A stretch of DNA of 35,842 nt from Pseudobdellovibrionaceae bacterium (lineage in GTDB: Bacteria; Bdellovibrionota; Bdellovibrionia; Bdellovibrionales; Bdellovibrionaceae), in assembly GCA_013359135.1 (NCBI GenBank), contig JABWCN010000046.1:1-35842 (forward strand), in the 5' to 3' direction. Each line of letters opens with the position of its first letter. Positions within the stretch are counted from its first letter, which is position 1. The notes under the pieces were generated by a model. The model had not been told where the DNA came from. It saw only the letters and a program-made list of their open reading frames with translations, and ran no database searches. This document shows positions 17,269 through 25,130 of this stretch, piece by piece. The position numbers and the translations under genes are program-made.

Positions 17269-17840
17269 GTGATAAAATGCTTAAATATTTAATTACTGGA
17301 TTTGAACCATTTGCAGGGATAGATGTTAATCCAAGTAGTGAGTTGATTACTTATTTGAAATCCCAAGAAAACCATAGATTTGATTTTCATATATTTCCAG
17401 TAGTTTATGAGCAAGTGAATCAGGAATTAAAAAAACTATCTATAGAAAATTATGACTTTATTTTGATGTACGGACTTGCCAGTCGGAGTAATGCTGTTTT
17501 GTTAGAAAGAGTTGCTATTAATTGGATTGAAAGCCAGATTCCAGATAATTCTGGTTGTCTTATTAATTCTGAACCGATTGAGCTTGAGTCACCACCAGCC
17601 TTTATTAACAGAATGAGATTGGAAGCATATATTAGTAAATTAAGTCATGCTGAGTGGGAAGGGGAAGCTCTAGAGTTTAAAATTTCTCATTCTGCCGGTG
17701 CCTACCTTTGTAATTATTTGTATTATAAGGTTTTTCAAAGAAATCCGCGTTGTCTTTTTGTTCATTTGCCATTGGGGCATGATTTGCAACGTTTAGAAAA
17801 TTTGTCTCGGTTAAACCAAATCCTACTGGGTAAAAGTTAA
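17265..17840 (+). CDS. pcp: Pyroglutamyl peptidase I (C15 family)
   Basis: 191 residues. It removes N-terminal pyroglutamate from peptides in the cytoplasm. The catalytic triad is visible at the usual spacing: Glu81 (LLERVAIN), Cys149 (HSAGAYLCNYLYY) and His167 (FVHLPL). The opening LITGFEPFAGIDVNPS is the family signature. I chose ATG 17265, which overlaps the pdxH stop as ATGA; 17277 is an alternative. The protein is slightly shorter than typical (~215), and GLASRSN replaces the more usual GxAGGR loop. That is a modest divergence, with the active site intact. Confidence 0.9.
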   Translation: MSDKMLKYLITGFEPFAGIDVNPSSELITYLKSQENHRFDFHIFPVVYEQVNQELKKLSIENYDFILMYGLASRSNAVLLERVAINWIESQIPDNSGCLINSEPIELESPPAFINRMRLEAYISKLSHAEWEGEALEFKISHSAGAYLCNYLYYKVFQRNPRCLFVHLPLGHDLQRLENLSRLNQILLGKS

Positions 17841-17867
17841 AAACTAGACCCTGAATTTGTAGTTTTT
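17839..17867 (+). terminator. Possible weak terminator after pcp
   Basis: AAAAACTA/TAGTTTTT arms around a 13-base loop, starting in the pcp stop codon. The stem is AT-rich with a T5 end, so it is a weak candidate. Confidence 0.35.
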
Positions 17868-17904
17868 ATTTGAAATAATAAGTTTTCCTGATTATATCCT
17901 TCAA

Positions 17905-18240
17905 ATGATTTTTCAATACGTAGGTATTCTTTTTTTGTTGTCAACTTTACCTTTGGTGGAATGTCTTTCCAGCGTTTTATTTAACAAAGTAGCTTTGTGT
18001 ATGGTGGTTAGCGACCAAGAGAATGCTAAAATATTTCTTAATAATAAAGATACCCTCAAAATAACTCCTTCACTGATTAAAATTCCATTAAATAGGGAAG
18101 TAAAGATTAGTTTGGTAAAGCAAGGCTATGAGGATCACGAAGCTTTTATAAAAGGCAAAAATGAACTTAGTTTTTATTATGCAGATCTAAAAAAGTTTGA
18201 GTTCAAAATCCTAACTCAAGAAATGGATCAGTCAGTTTAA
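17905..18240 (+). CDS. Small secreted PEGA-like protein
   Basis: 111 residues. An N-terminal hydrophobic segment (about 3-25) is probably a signal peptide or anchor. A single PEGA-like repeat follows: AKIFLNNKDTLKITPSLIKI, then VKISLVKQGYEDHEAFI, matching the pattern of a short beta sheet with xTPxxI and KxGY. PEGA modules are found in bacterial surface and periplasmic proteins. The ribosome site is poor and the resemblance is remote. The gene end overlaps the convergent apaG gene by four bases. Confidence 0.6.
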   Translation: MIFQYVGILFLLSTLPLVECLSSVLFNKVALCMVVSDQENAKIFLNNKDTLKITPSLIKIPLNREVKISLVKQGYEDHEAFIKGKNELSFYYADLKKFEFKILTQEMDQSV

Positions 18241-18629
18241 TGCAAACAAGAAGGTGATATTAAAAAAAACTCTGGAATCTCCACAGAAAACTCTTCACCA
18301 TCTTCTGTTAAAAAATTATAAAACCCTTTCATGCTTCCACTAGAGGTCGTAAGAGGGCACGAACTTTCGTATTCAAAAACTTCTTTAGGTTTAATTTTTG
18401 GTTGAAGACCAACAACTCCAGGTCCCTTGACTTCTTCAATGCGTCCTTGGGCGTCTGAGATGATCCAATGGCGGCTTATTAGTTGGGCAGATTTAAGACT
18501 TTGATTCCTTATTTGAATTTTATAAGAAAAAAAATAATAGGAAGATTCTGGATTAGACTCAGATTCAATATATTTAGTTCTAACAATGATTTCAAATTTT
18601 GCCATAGGATCTAGATCTGTTTCTAACAT
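18237..18629 (-). CDS. apaG: ApaG/DUF525 domain protein
   Basis: 130 residues forming a single ApaG fibronectin-III-like domain. Visible motifs are YFFSYKIQIRN, SRHWIISDAQG, GVVGLQPKIKPKEVFEYES and SCPLTTSSGSMKGFYNF, ending EIPEFFLISP. The family is known from cobalt-magnesium and Ap4A-linked phenotypes in enterics and binds pyrophosphate-type ligands; its biochemical role is unsettled. There are two possible starts, Met1 and Met9 (AKFEIIVRT). It may be co-transcribed with the upstream phosphatase-family gene, whose stop is 22 bases before. Confidence 0.92.
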   Translation of the reverse strand: MLETDLDPMAKFEIIVRTKYIESESNPESSYYFFSYKIQIRNQSLKSAQLISRHWIISDAQGRIEEVKGPGVVGLQPKIKPKEVFEYESSCPLTTSSGSMKGFYNFLTEDGEEFSVEIPEFFLISPSCLH

Positions 18630-18651
18630 AAAACTCCAAGAAGAAACAACT

Positions 18652-19656
18652 TTAAACTTTTGTGGGTAGGTTACTTAAACTGAAAACTATAGGATAGTGG
18701 TCTGAAGGAAGTTCAAACTTTTTATCCAAGGAGGTCGGAATGTCTTTTTCGAACCCATAGTTGTCCTTATACCTGTATACATTGGCAGATGTTGGATCTA
18801 AATACTTAACTGTCGAACTTGTTAAAAAACAATAATCAATTTGTTTACCATCGGTTCTTCCACTAGTTTTAACTTGATAAAAAGTCGCTCGTTTATCAAT
18901 AGGAGTTTGAGACAACTCTAAGACGTCTTCAAGAGATGTTTTTACATAAATGTCTTTGAATTCCTCTTCAGTTGAATGTCGAGAAGCATTACCGTTAAAA
19001 TCTCCAGCTAGAATTAAAGGAACTTCAGGGTATTTTCCTTGAAGCTCTTGTTGAATTTCAAGAACGGTTTTTAATTCTGCACTTCGACGTTCAAAGCCAT
19101 TAGGGTCTTTTTTTTCTGGATCAAGGCGAGATTTTAAATGAGTCAATAAGATATTTAGGAATGGTTTATTAATGTCTTTTTTAAAGAGTTTAAGTTCAAC
19201 ACAGTCTCTTGAGAGTTTGTTTTCTGGGGGAGTTTTAAGATGTCTCTCATGGTGATATAAAAAATTGATCGATCTATTTTTATTTGTTGTAAGATCAAAA
19301 TAAAAGGTAGAATTTTTTTTAATTAAAAATCCAACATCAATGTTTCTATCTGAATTTCCTTCTATAAGGGCTACTGAGTATTCTTGATTTAAAAATAAAT
19401 CATTAAAGTTTTTTAGAGATTCTATCCCACCAACTTCACACAACATTATGATATCAAGTTGTAATTCTTTAAAAATGGCAGCCAGCTCTTTACATTTACT
19501 TAACGTTTTATTAGGGTAAATGGAGTTTGACAGTTTTTGCCATTGAACTTCATCTAGTTTTAAATCATCTGGACTTGGAGTTTTATCAAACAACAAGAAT
19601 AGATTCTCTGCATTAAGTAAGCAGAATTTAAGTTGGATTGTCTCTTCCCAAATCAT
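18652..19656 (-). CDS. Endonuclease/exonuclease/phosphatase-family protein
   Basis: 334 residues with the DNase-I-like fold. Seen: FCLLNAENLF (first metal-site Asn), DIIMLCEVGG (catalytic Glu), LLTHLKSR, LILAGDFNGN (catalytic Asp/Asn), QIDYCFL and the C-terminal SDHYPIVFSL (catalytic Asp-His). All metal and catalytic residues of the superfamily are present. There is no signal peptide, so it should act in the cytoplasm. The substrate (nucleic acid, phospholipid or phosphoinositide-like) cannot be told. It starts 50 bases from the divergent aminopeptidase gene. Confidence 0.85.
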   Translation of the reverse strand: MIWEETIQLKFCLLNAENLFLLFDKTPSPDDLKLDEVQWQKLSNSIYPNKTLSKCKELAAIFKELQLDIIMLCEVGGIESLKNFNDLFLNQEYSVALIEGNSDRNIDVGFLIKKNSTFYFDLTTNKNRSINFLYHHERHLKTPPENKLSRDCVELKLFKKDINKPFLNILLTHLKSRLDPEKKDPNGFERRSAELKTVLEIQQELQGKYPEVPLILAGDFNGNASRHSTEEEFKDIYVKTSLEDVLELSQTPIDKRATFYQVKTSGRTDGKQIDYCFLTSSTVKYLDPTSANVYRYKDNYGFEKDIPTSLDKKFELPSDHYPIVFSLSNLPTKV

Positions 19657-19706
19657 ATTATGATTTTAGATTTGCTATGGAAAATAGGTCAACTAAAAGG
19701 ATAGGT

Positions 19707-21233
19707 ATGAAATCAATTATTTACTCTAAAATAAACAAGTGGGATATCAAAGAGAAAAACTTTTCAGAGGACCTGGAAAGGCTGATGCAGAATAATCCCA
19801 AAAAACAGACTAAAGGTTGGGTTTTTATTTTTACAGACAATCCTTCCACTCTAAAAGAGTCAGCAAAAAAGACCCACGATTTAATTGATAAATTAAGTTT
19901 ACCTTGGCAGAAGGAAAATTTATTGAAATCAAATCAAGATAACTATTATTTTCAAACAGACAAAGGTCCAGTTTGGATACTTAAAAACCGACATAGCAAA
20001 ACCAATCACGATAATTTTTTCTCTGAGTCAAAGTACACCTGGTCCAGGGAGAATGTTGGAAGTTTGATGTCACATTTTAAAATACATAAACTAGATGAGG
20101 TTTATGTGTATTTTGGTGAAAGAAATGAGGATCTGTTACTTGGTTCCCTAGTTGGACTCGACCTAGCTTTGTATAATTATAAAAATACTTCGAATGATAA
20201 AAAAGAAAATTTACCTGACTTATTTTTATCTTATTACGATAAAAAACTAATTGTAGAAGCAGAAAATAGAAGCTCTTCAATCAATTTAGCAAGGCATTTG
20301 GTGAATATGCCGCCAAATCTTTTGGGACCTAAAGATTTAGTAAAGTTGGTAAGGGGATTCGATTGGAAGAAAAATGTTAAAGTACAAGTTTGGGATCAAG
20401 AAAAACTCAAAAAAGAAAAAATGAATTTACATTTGGCAGTTGGACAAGGGGCAGAGCAAGAGCCACAGTTACTTAGGATAAACTATACACACCCTAAGAA
20501 CAGGAAAACTATAGCTTTTGTGGGAAAGGGTATTACTTTTGATACTGGAGGGCTTGATCTTAAACCATCCAGTGCCATGAGATTGATGAAAAAAGATATG
20601 GGAGGAGCAGCTTGTCTTTTGGGATTAGCTCGATACATTAATAATTATGAGTGGCCAGTAAATATTGAGATCTTTCTAGCTTTGGCCGAAAACTCAGTTG
20701 ATGGAAAGTCATTTAGGCCAAGTGACGTGATTGTGTCACGCTCTGGACAGTCTGTAGAAATTGATAATACGGATGCTGAGGGTAGGTTAGTTCTTGCAGA
20801 CGCTCTCGATTTTGTAACTAGGGAAATTAAAGAATTAGACTCGGTAATAAATGTAGCTACGTTGACAGGTGCTATTAAGGTAGCATTAGGCGCTGAAATA
20901 GCTGGTTTGTTCTCGAATAGTGATGAGCTTTCAGTACAGCTTCTAAAGTCTTCCCAGCAAAGTGGAGACCTTTGTTGGCGTATGCCTTTGGTGGAAAAGT
21001 ATGCGGCTTCGTTATCGTCTTCTTTTGCTGATTTTAAAAATTCAAGCGAAGGTTTTGGAGGTGCTATCACGGCTGCCTTATTTCTTCAAAAATTTATAAA
21101 TAATAAAAACTGGGCTCATTTGGATATTTATGCTTGGAATGACAAACCTACAGGGAGTCTAAGTATGAGTGGTGGAAATGGTCAAGGTGTTCAACTTTTA
21201 ATTGAATACTTACAGCATTTGCAGCTTAGATAA
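19707..21233 (+). CDS. Leucyl aminopeptidase (M17)
   Basis: About 508 residues: an N-terminal ADP-ribose-fold-like domain, then the catalytic domain. Metal and catalytic residues are complete: Lys274 and Asp279 (VGKGITFDTGG), Lys286, Asp297, Asp356 and Glu358 within the NTDAEGRLVLADAL signature, plus Arg360. The enzyme is a cytosolic di-metal exopeptidase. I chose ATG 19707 because AGG lies six bases before it. ATG 19677 and TTG 19638 lack ribosome sites, and the latter would overlap the divergent gene. It is a probable peptide-turnover enzyme, useful to an organism living on protein. Confidence 0.93.
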   Translation: MKSIIYSKINKWDIKEKNFSEDLERLMQNNPKKQTKGWVFIFTDNPSTLKESAKKTHDLIDKLSLPWQKENLLKSNQDNYYFQTDKGPVWILKNRHSKTNHDNFFSESKYTWSRENVGSLMSHFKIHKLDEVYVYFGERNEDLLLGSLVGLDLALYNYKNTSNDKKENLPDLFLSYYDKKLIVEAENRSSSINLARHLVNMPPNLLGPKDLVKLVRGFDWKKNVKVQVWDQEKLKKEKMNLHLAVGQGAEQEPQLLRINYTHPKNRKTIAFVGKGITFDTGGLDLKPSSAMRLMKKDMGGAACLLGLARYINNYEWPVNIEIFLALAENSVDGKSFRPSDVIVSRSGQSVEIDNTDAEGRLVLADALDFVTREIKELDSVINVATLTGAIKVALGAEIAGLFSNSDELSVQLLKSSQQSGDLCWRMPLVEKYAASLSSSFADFKNSSEGFGGAITAALFLQKFINNKNWAHLDIYAWNDKPTGSLSMSGGNGQGVQLLIEYLQHLQLR

Positions 21234-21271
21234 GTAAACTTGGTTCAGAGTTTGAGAAAACTGACTTTGCT

Positions 21272-22204
21272 TTATACATCAGAGATGTGCATTTTTTTTA
21301 ATATATTGAAAAATTCGTTAATAACCAGTTGGACTCTAAGTGATGGCTCTTTATGTAGGTGGCCAATATGAATTTGATTGATGCAGAGGTTTTTTGTAGG
21401 ATTGATGTTAAAAACTTTTTTTGAAGACAACTCTTCTAAGATACAATGGCGGGGTATAATAGTAACTTCATTTTCGAGTCCATTTTTGACAAAGGTTGTG
21501 GCACCACGTAGATCATTGATAGAATTAAAAATATTCAAGTCAGAGTAGAAAATCAGATCGTTAGGAAAATATTGATTTTTCCAATGAGTAAAAATATTTT
21601 TTAAATCAGGATGTTGAATAAAAGAAAGATTTAAAAGATCTTTTTTGTCGCTTAATGAGATTTCTTTATTTGCAACCAAGATATAATCTTCCGTGCAAAA
21701 TTTTATATATTTCAATTTATTTGTAATTTGAGTTAAAAATCCAAAATCAACATAATCTTCGATAATCATTTTTTCGATTTTTTCATTTGTATCTATAAGC
21801 ACTTCAAGTTGAATTTGAGGAAAGAGTTCTTTTCTTCGATTAAGTATAATCTGAAAGTGAGGGCTCATAAGACAGCTTTCGGGCATTGCGTACCTAACAA
21901 CTCCTGATTTTTGTGTTAGCTCAGAATATATTTGTCCATTTAACTTTTCTAAACGTTCGAAGAGTTCTTCAATATACTTTTTTAACAAAATACCTGATGG
22001 GGTTAAGCTTAATCCTTTTGAACCGCGAACAAATAATTCAGTATTAAATTTCTCTTCTAACTTTGAAATATGCTTACTTATTCCAGATTGGGTCATTCCA
22101 GCTTTTTCTGCGGCTTTAGAAAAGTTTAGTTCATTTGCTGAAAATAAAAAAGCTTTGCAGCTGGTTGGGTCTAACAAATCAAAGTTTAAACTGATATCTT
22201 TCAT
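21272..22204 (-). CDS. LysR-family transcription regulator
   Basis: 310 residues. The N-terminal winged helix-turn-helix is clear: FSKAAEKAGMTQSGISKHIS (about 30-49), then LEEKFNTELFVRGSKGLSLT. A co-inducer domain of about 220 residues follows. It is divergent from the secreted ABM-fold gene across 195 bases, the usual LysR-target layout, so that gene is its likely target (inference). The co-inducer is unknown. The divergent region holds AT-rich sequence but I cannot fix an operator. Confidence 0.93.
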   Translation of the reverse strand: MKDISLNFDLLDPTSCKAFLFSANELNFSKAAEKAGMTQSGISKHISKLEEKFNTELFVRGSKGLSLTPSGILLKKYIEELFERLEKLNGQIYSELTQKSGVVRYAMPESCLMSPHFQIILNRRKELFPQIQLEVLIDTNEKIEKMIIEDYVDFGFLTQITNKLKYIKFCTEDYILVANKEISLSDKKDLLNLSFIQHPDLKNIFTHWKNQYFPNDLIFYSDLNIFNSINDLRGATTFVKNGLENEVTIIPRHCILEELSSKKVFNINPTKNLCINQIHIGHLHKEPSLRVQLVINEFFNILKKMHISDV

Positions 22205-22399
22205 GCAGAACTACTAGCATAGAACCAAACCAAGAGCATTGATAAATTTTACAATTTAAAATGAGTCTATTGTTTTTTTTAATATCAGTAACAGCACTAT
22301 TCTTTTTAGTCATAGTAAGTATTCTTTCAAATCATTTAGTAATTTAGTTCAGATACTTTATAAGGGCATTAACTATAAATTATAAAAAAGGAAATTTTA

Positions 22400-22882
22400 A
22401 TGAAAAAATTAGTGAGTAGCTTAATGGTAATTCTTATGACATCGATATCTTTAGCAAGAGAGGTTCAACAGGTAAAGTCACCTAGTGTTGATGGAACTTA
22501 TTTGCACAATTCAGCAATAGTGATTTTGAGAAAAGGCTCTTATGATAAATATATTAAGGCGGTATTAAAGCACAGAATTTTATCAGAAACTGTAAAAGAA
22601 TCAGGAAATATTTCTTATAAACTCAATGTAGTTAGCTCTAGAGTTGTTACATTTGACGAGATTTGGAATAATCAAGCGGCTTTGGATGCTCATTTGGGAA
22701 CTTCACATATGCAATCTTTTTTTAAAGAAATTGGATTTGATGCTGGAGCTACAAATTCTATTTATTCAGTGAGTCTACCGACAAAGCAAGGGGACTCGTT
22801 AGTTTTTACAGTAAAACCGGGCTCAAAAAACTATGTTATTGAGAAGCTGATTCTTAATGGATTTACATTTAATAATAATTAG
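22400..22882 (+). CDS. Secreted ABM-fold protein, possible LysR target
   Basis: 160 residues. A signal peptide (cleavage near SISLA-REV) is followed by an antibiotic-biosynthesis-monooxygenase-like domain (about 38-125). Its pattern is AIVILRKGSYDKYIKAVL, then ESGNISYKLNVV, FDEIWNNQAALDAHLGTSHM and a final strand. Small ABM proteins act on quinols or haem, mostly in the cytoplasm, so a periplasmic one is unusual. A C-terminal extension of about 30 residues follows. GGA lies before the ATG. The gene converges with the 479-residue gene, leaving only nine bases between stops. Confidence 0.7.
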   Translation: MKKLVSSLMVILMTSISLAREVQQVKSPSVDGTYLHNSAIVILRKGSYDKYIKAVLKHRILSETVKESGNISYKLNVVSSRVVTFDEIWNNQAALDAHLGTSHMQSFFKEIGFDAGATNSIYSVSLPTKQGDSLVFTVKPGSKNYVIEKLILNGFTFNNN

Positions 22883-22891
22883 AGTTTTGAA

Positions 22892-24331
22892 TTATTCTGA
22901 CCAGAGTTTGTGTTTTCTTATATAATCTTTAGCGAGCTCTGGTACCAATTTTTCCCATAATTTATTTTTACTTTCAATCATTTTTTTTACATCAGAGGAG
23001 TGATAATAGTTTTCTGTATTATCACAACCAGAAATATCCATGATTTGTGAACTTTCAATAAAGTGCCTATAAAGATGTATGACTTCTTTGCCTGGGAAAA
23101 AAGATTTGGTTGTTAAACAAACCTCGGATGTCTTGTGTGGATAGATATATAGTTTAGTTTGATCGTCAAGGAGCTTCCCAAGTCCTTCAAAAATACCACC
23201 TTCAAGGTTTTTATAAAGAGTTGGATCAAAAAGACTCTGTAAGTGCCTAGCACTCATCACAACTACAAATGGTGACTGTGTGTATTTTCTAAAGAAATGC
23301 TTCATTTCATAAAAATATTTGAAGTTTGAAATCAAAAGATAATAGCCTAGTGAAGTAAGGATTTCAACTCTATGTATGAAATCTTCAGTTTGTATTCCAA
23401 ATTCACTAGAAATTTCCAAAATAGGGATAATATCGGAAGGCTTTAATTTTTGAGATTTCATTTCTAATTTTAACTGTTCGTGACCTTTGCTAAGCACATC
23501 AATATGGGTATTCGTAATTGGTCGATAAAATCCTCGCTGAATAATTAAGCCTTTTCCCCAAACAGTGTCACTAATATTTAAAACTTGATCATTTGAGCTT
23601 TGGTTAGATAAACTTTTAGGAGCAAACAAAATCGCTTCAGATAGCTCGTGTTTAATTAGCTCTAAGTTCATTTTACGATTATCAAAACTTTTAAGATCTT
23701 CACCATTAAACTTAATCACATCAATGATAATTTGTCCTTTTTTTAATCCATTCACTAAATTAGGAATAAACTGCTCAGGTTTTTCTGTAGCATAAAAGGC
23801 CGAATCTACTAAGTTTACACCTAGCATTCCCAGTGCTTCTTGTTGTTGTAGCCGATGTCGGTCTTGCATGCGAACATGAAGAATGATGTCATTAAATGAC
23901 CCTTTAGGTTTTTTTTGAAATCTAATTCCCATCCAACCATGACATTTAGGAGTTTCAGCTGAACCTGTCGTCACAGTATTAGCATAGGCAAAAAAAGTTG
24001 TTCTGTTTCCACGATGCGGATCCAAACGCTTAAGTAAAAGCGAGTATTCCTTATCAAGCATTTTATTTAAGCGAGATTCGCAAACGTAACGACCACTTTT
24101 TTCTTTACCATAAATTTCATCACTATAGATCATATCATAAGCTGAAATTGTTTTTGCAATAGTTTGCGAAGCTCTTCCTACTTGAAAGAAATGTCTTGCT
24201 ACTTCTTGGCCTGCTCCAATTTCAGCAAATGTACCATAAATTTGCTCATTCAAATTAATTCTCAAAGCTTTGCTTTGGGTCGTCTTTACTTCATTGCTTT
24301 CATTTTTGCTATCATTTCTATTATCGCTCAT
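22892..24331 (-). CDS. Conserved protein of unknown function
   Basis: 479 residues, soluble, no signal peptide. The first ~22 residues are polar; then a strongly conserved-looking block appears (YGTFAEIGAGQEVARHFFQ, TIAKTISAYDM, GRYVCESRLNKML). I recall this block from widespread bacterial proteins that automatic pipelines label inconsistently. It has no catalytic signature that I can name. HGWMGIRFQ and a long C-terminal half with Leu-rich helices follow. It is 22 bases downstream of the DUF502 membrane gene, so the two are probably an operon. I assign no function. Confidence 0.75.
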   Translation of the reverse strand: MSDNRNDSKNESNEVKTTQSKALRINLNEQIYGTFAEIGAGQEVARHFFQVGRASQTIAKTISAYDMIYSDEIYGKEKSGRYVCESRLNKMLDKEYSLLLKRLDPHRGNRTTFFAYANTVTTGSAETPKCHGWMGIRFQKKPKGSFNDIILHVRMQDRHRLQQQEALGMLGVNLVDSAFYATEKPEQFIPNLVNGLKKGQIIIDVIKFNGEDLKSFDNRKMNLELIKHELSEAILFAPKSLSNQSSNDQVLNISDTVWGKGLIIQRGFYRPITNTHIDVLSKGHEQLKLEMKSQKLKPSDIIPILEISSEFGIQTEDFIHRVEILTSLGYYLLISNFKYFYEMKHFFRKYTQSPFVVVMSARHLQSLFDPTLYKNLEGGIFEGLGKLLDDQTKLYIYPHKTSEVCLTTKSFFPGKEVIHLYRHFIESSQIMDISGCDNTENYYHSSDVKKMIESKNKLWEKLVPELAKDYIRKHKLWSE

Positions 24332-24353
24332 AAATAATGTCTCATTTCAATGA

Positions 24354-24956
24354 TTAGTCATGTTCAGTTGATTTAACCCATCCCGTAATAGCTAAACTTA
24401 AAGCTTTTTCAACAGGTATATCTAACTTTTTAACTTTATTCTTATTAACTAAAACTGTGTAACCGCCCAAAGCATAACTCAATGGAATAAACACAGCTAT
24501 GAGCTCTTGATCAGGGACCAAATTTTTTCCAGAAAACTCGGGAATATCAGTGAAGTGATCTCGAGTTACTAATCCGACCATGTGAACTCCAGGAGTCATT
24601 TCAATACTAACTACACTTTTTAAATCTTTTTTACCTTTACTAGAAAATAGACCCATAAGATCTTTTAAAGGAGAGTAGAGCGCTTTGATTAAAGGAACTT
24701 TTGTTAGTTTTTTCTCAATCTGTTCCCAGATCGATTTAGTTATGAAATTAGTAATTAATAAACCAAAAAGAAAAATCACCAGTAAAGCCATTATAAAACC
24801 TAAGCCTGGGATATAAGTGTCATTCAAAAGAATTCTTAAAAATCTTCCAAGGATATTTTCAAGAATAATTACACCAGAATACAGCACATAAAAAGTGATA
24901 ATTATTGGGAGGAGGGTGAACAGACCACGAAAAAAAATTTCGGTTACTTTTTTCAT
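24354..24956 (-). CDS. DUF502 inner-membrane protein
   Basis: 200 residues. Two membrane helices are visible (about 8-30 and 48-72). A cytosolic or periplasmic domain with the DUF502 pattern follows: RGLFTLLPIIITFYVLY, IPGLGFI, KVPLIKALYSPLKDLM, and VFIPLSYALGGYTVLV. The family is widespread and uncharacterised. AAGGT precedes the ATG. It is the first gene of a two-gene unit with the conserved unknown gene downstream. Confidence 0.88.
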   Translation of the reverse strand: MKKVTEIFFRGLFTLLPIIITFYVLYSGVIILENILGRFLRILLNDTYIPGLGFIMALLVIFLFGLLITNFITKSIWEQIEKKLTKVPLIKALYSPLKDLMGLFSSKGKKDLKSVVSIEMTPGVHMVGLVTRDHFTDIPEFSGKNLVPDQELIAVFIPLSYALGGYTVLVNKNKVKKLDIPVEKALSLAITGWVKSTEHD

Positions 24957-25130
24957 TATATTTTACCTTTTAATCAATCTAATCAAATGTCTGTAATTTT
25001 TCAAATTAAAACAAAAACTATCAATTTAAATTTGATGCCTGTCTCAAATTTGGATGAATTAACTTTTGACTAAAGTCTATCTGACCATAGTCCGAAGAAA
25101 TTTATACCCTATGTCTAGTTTGGAGGTTCC

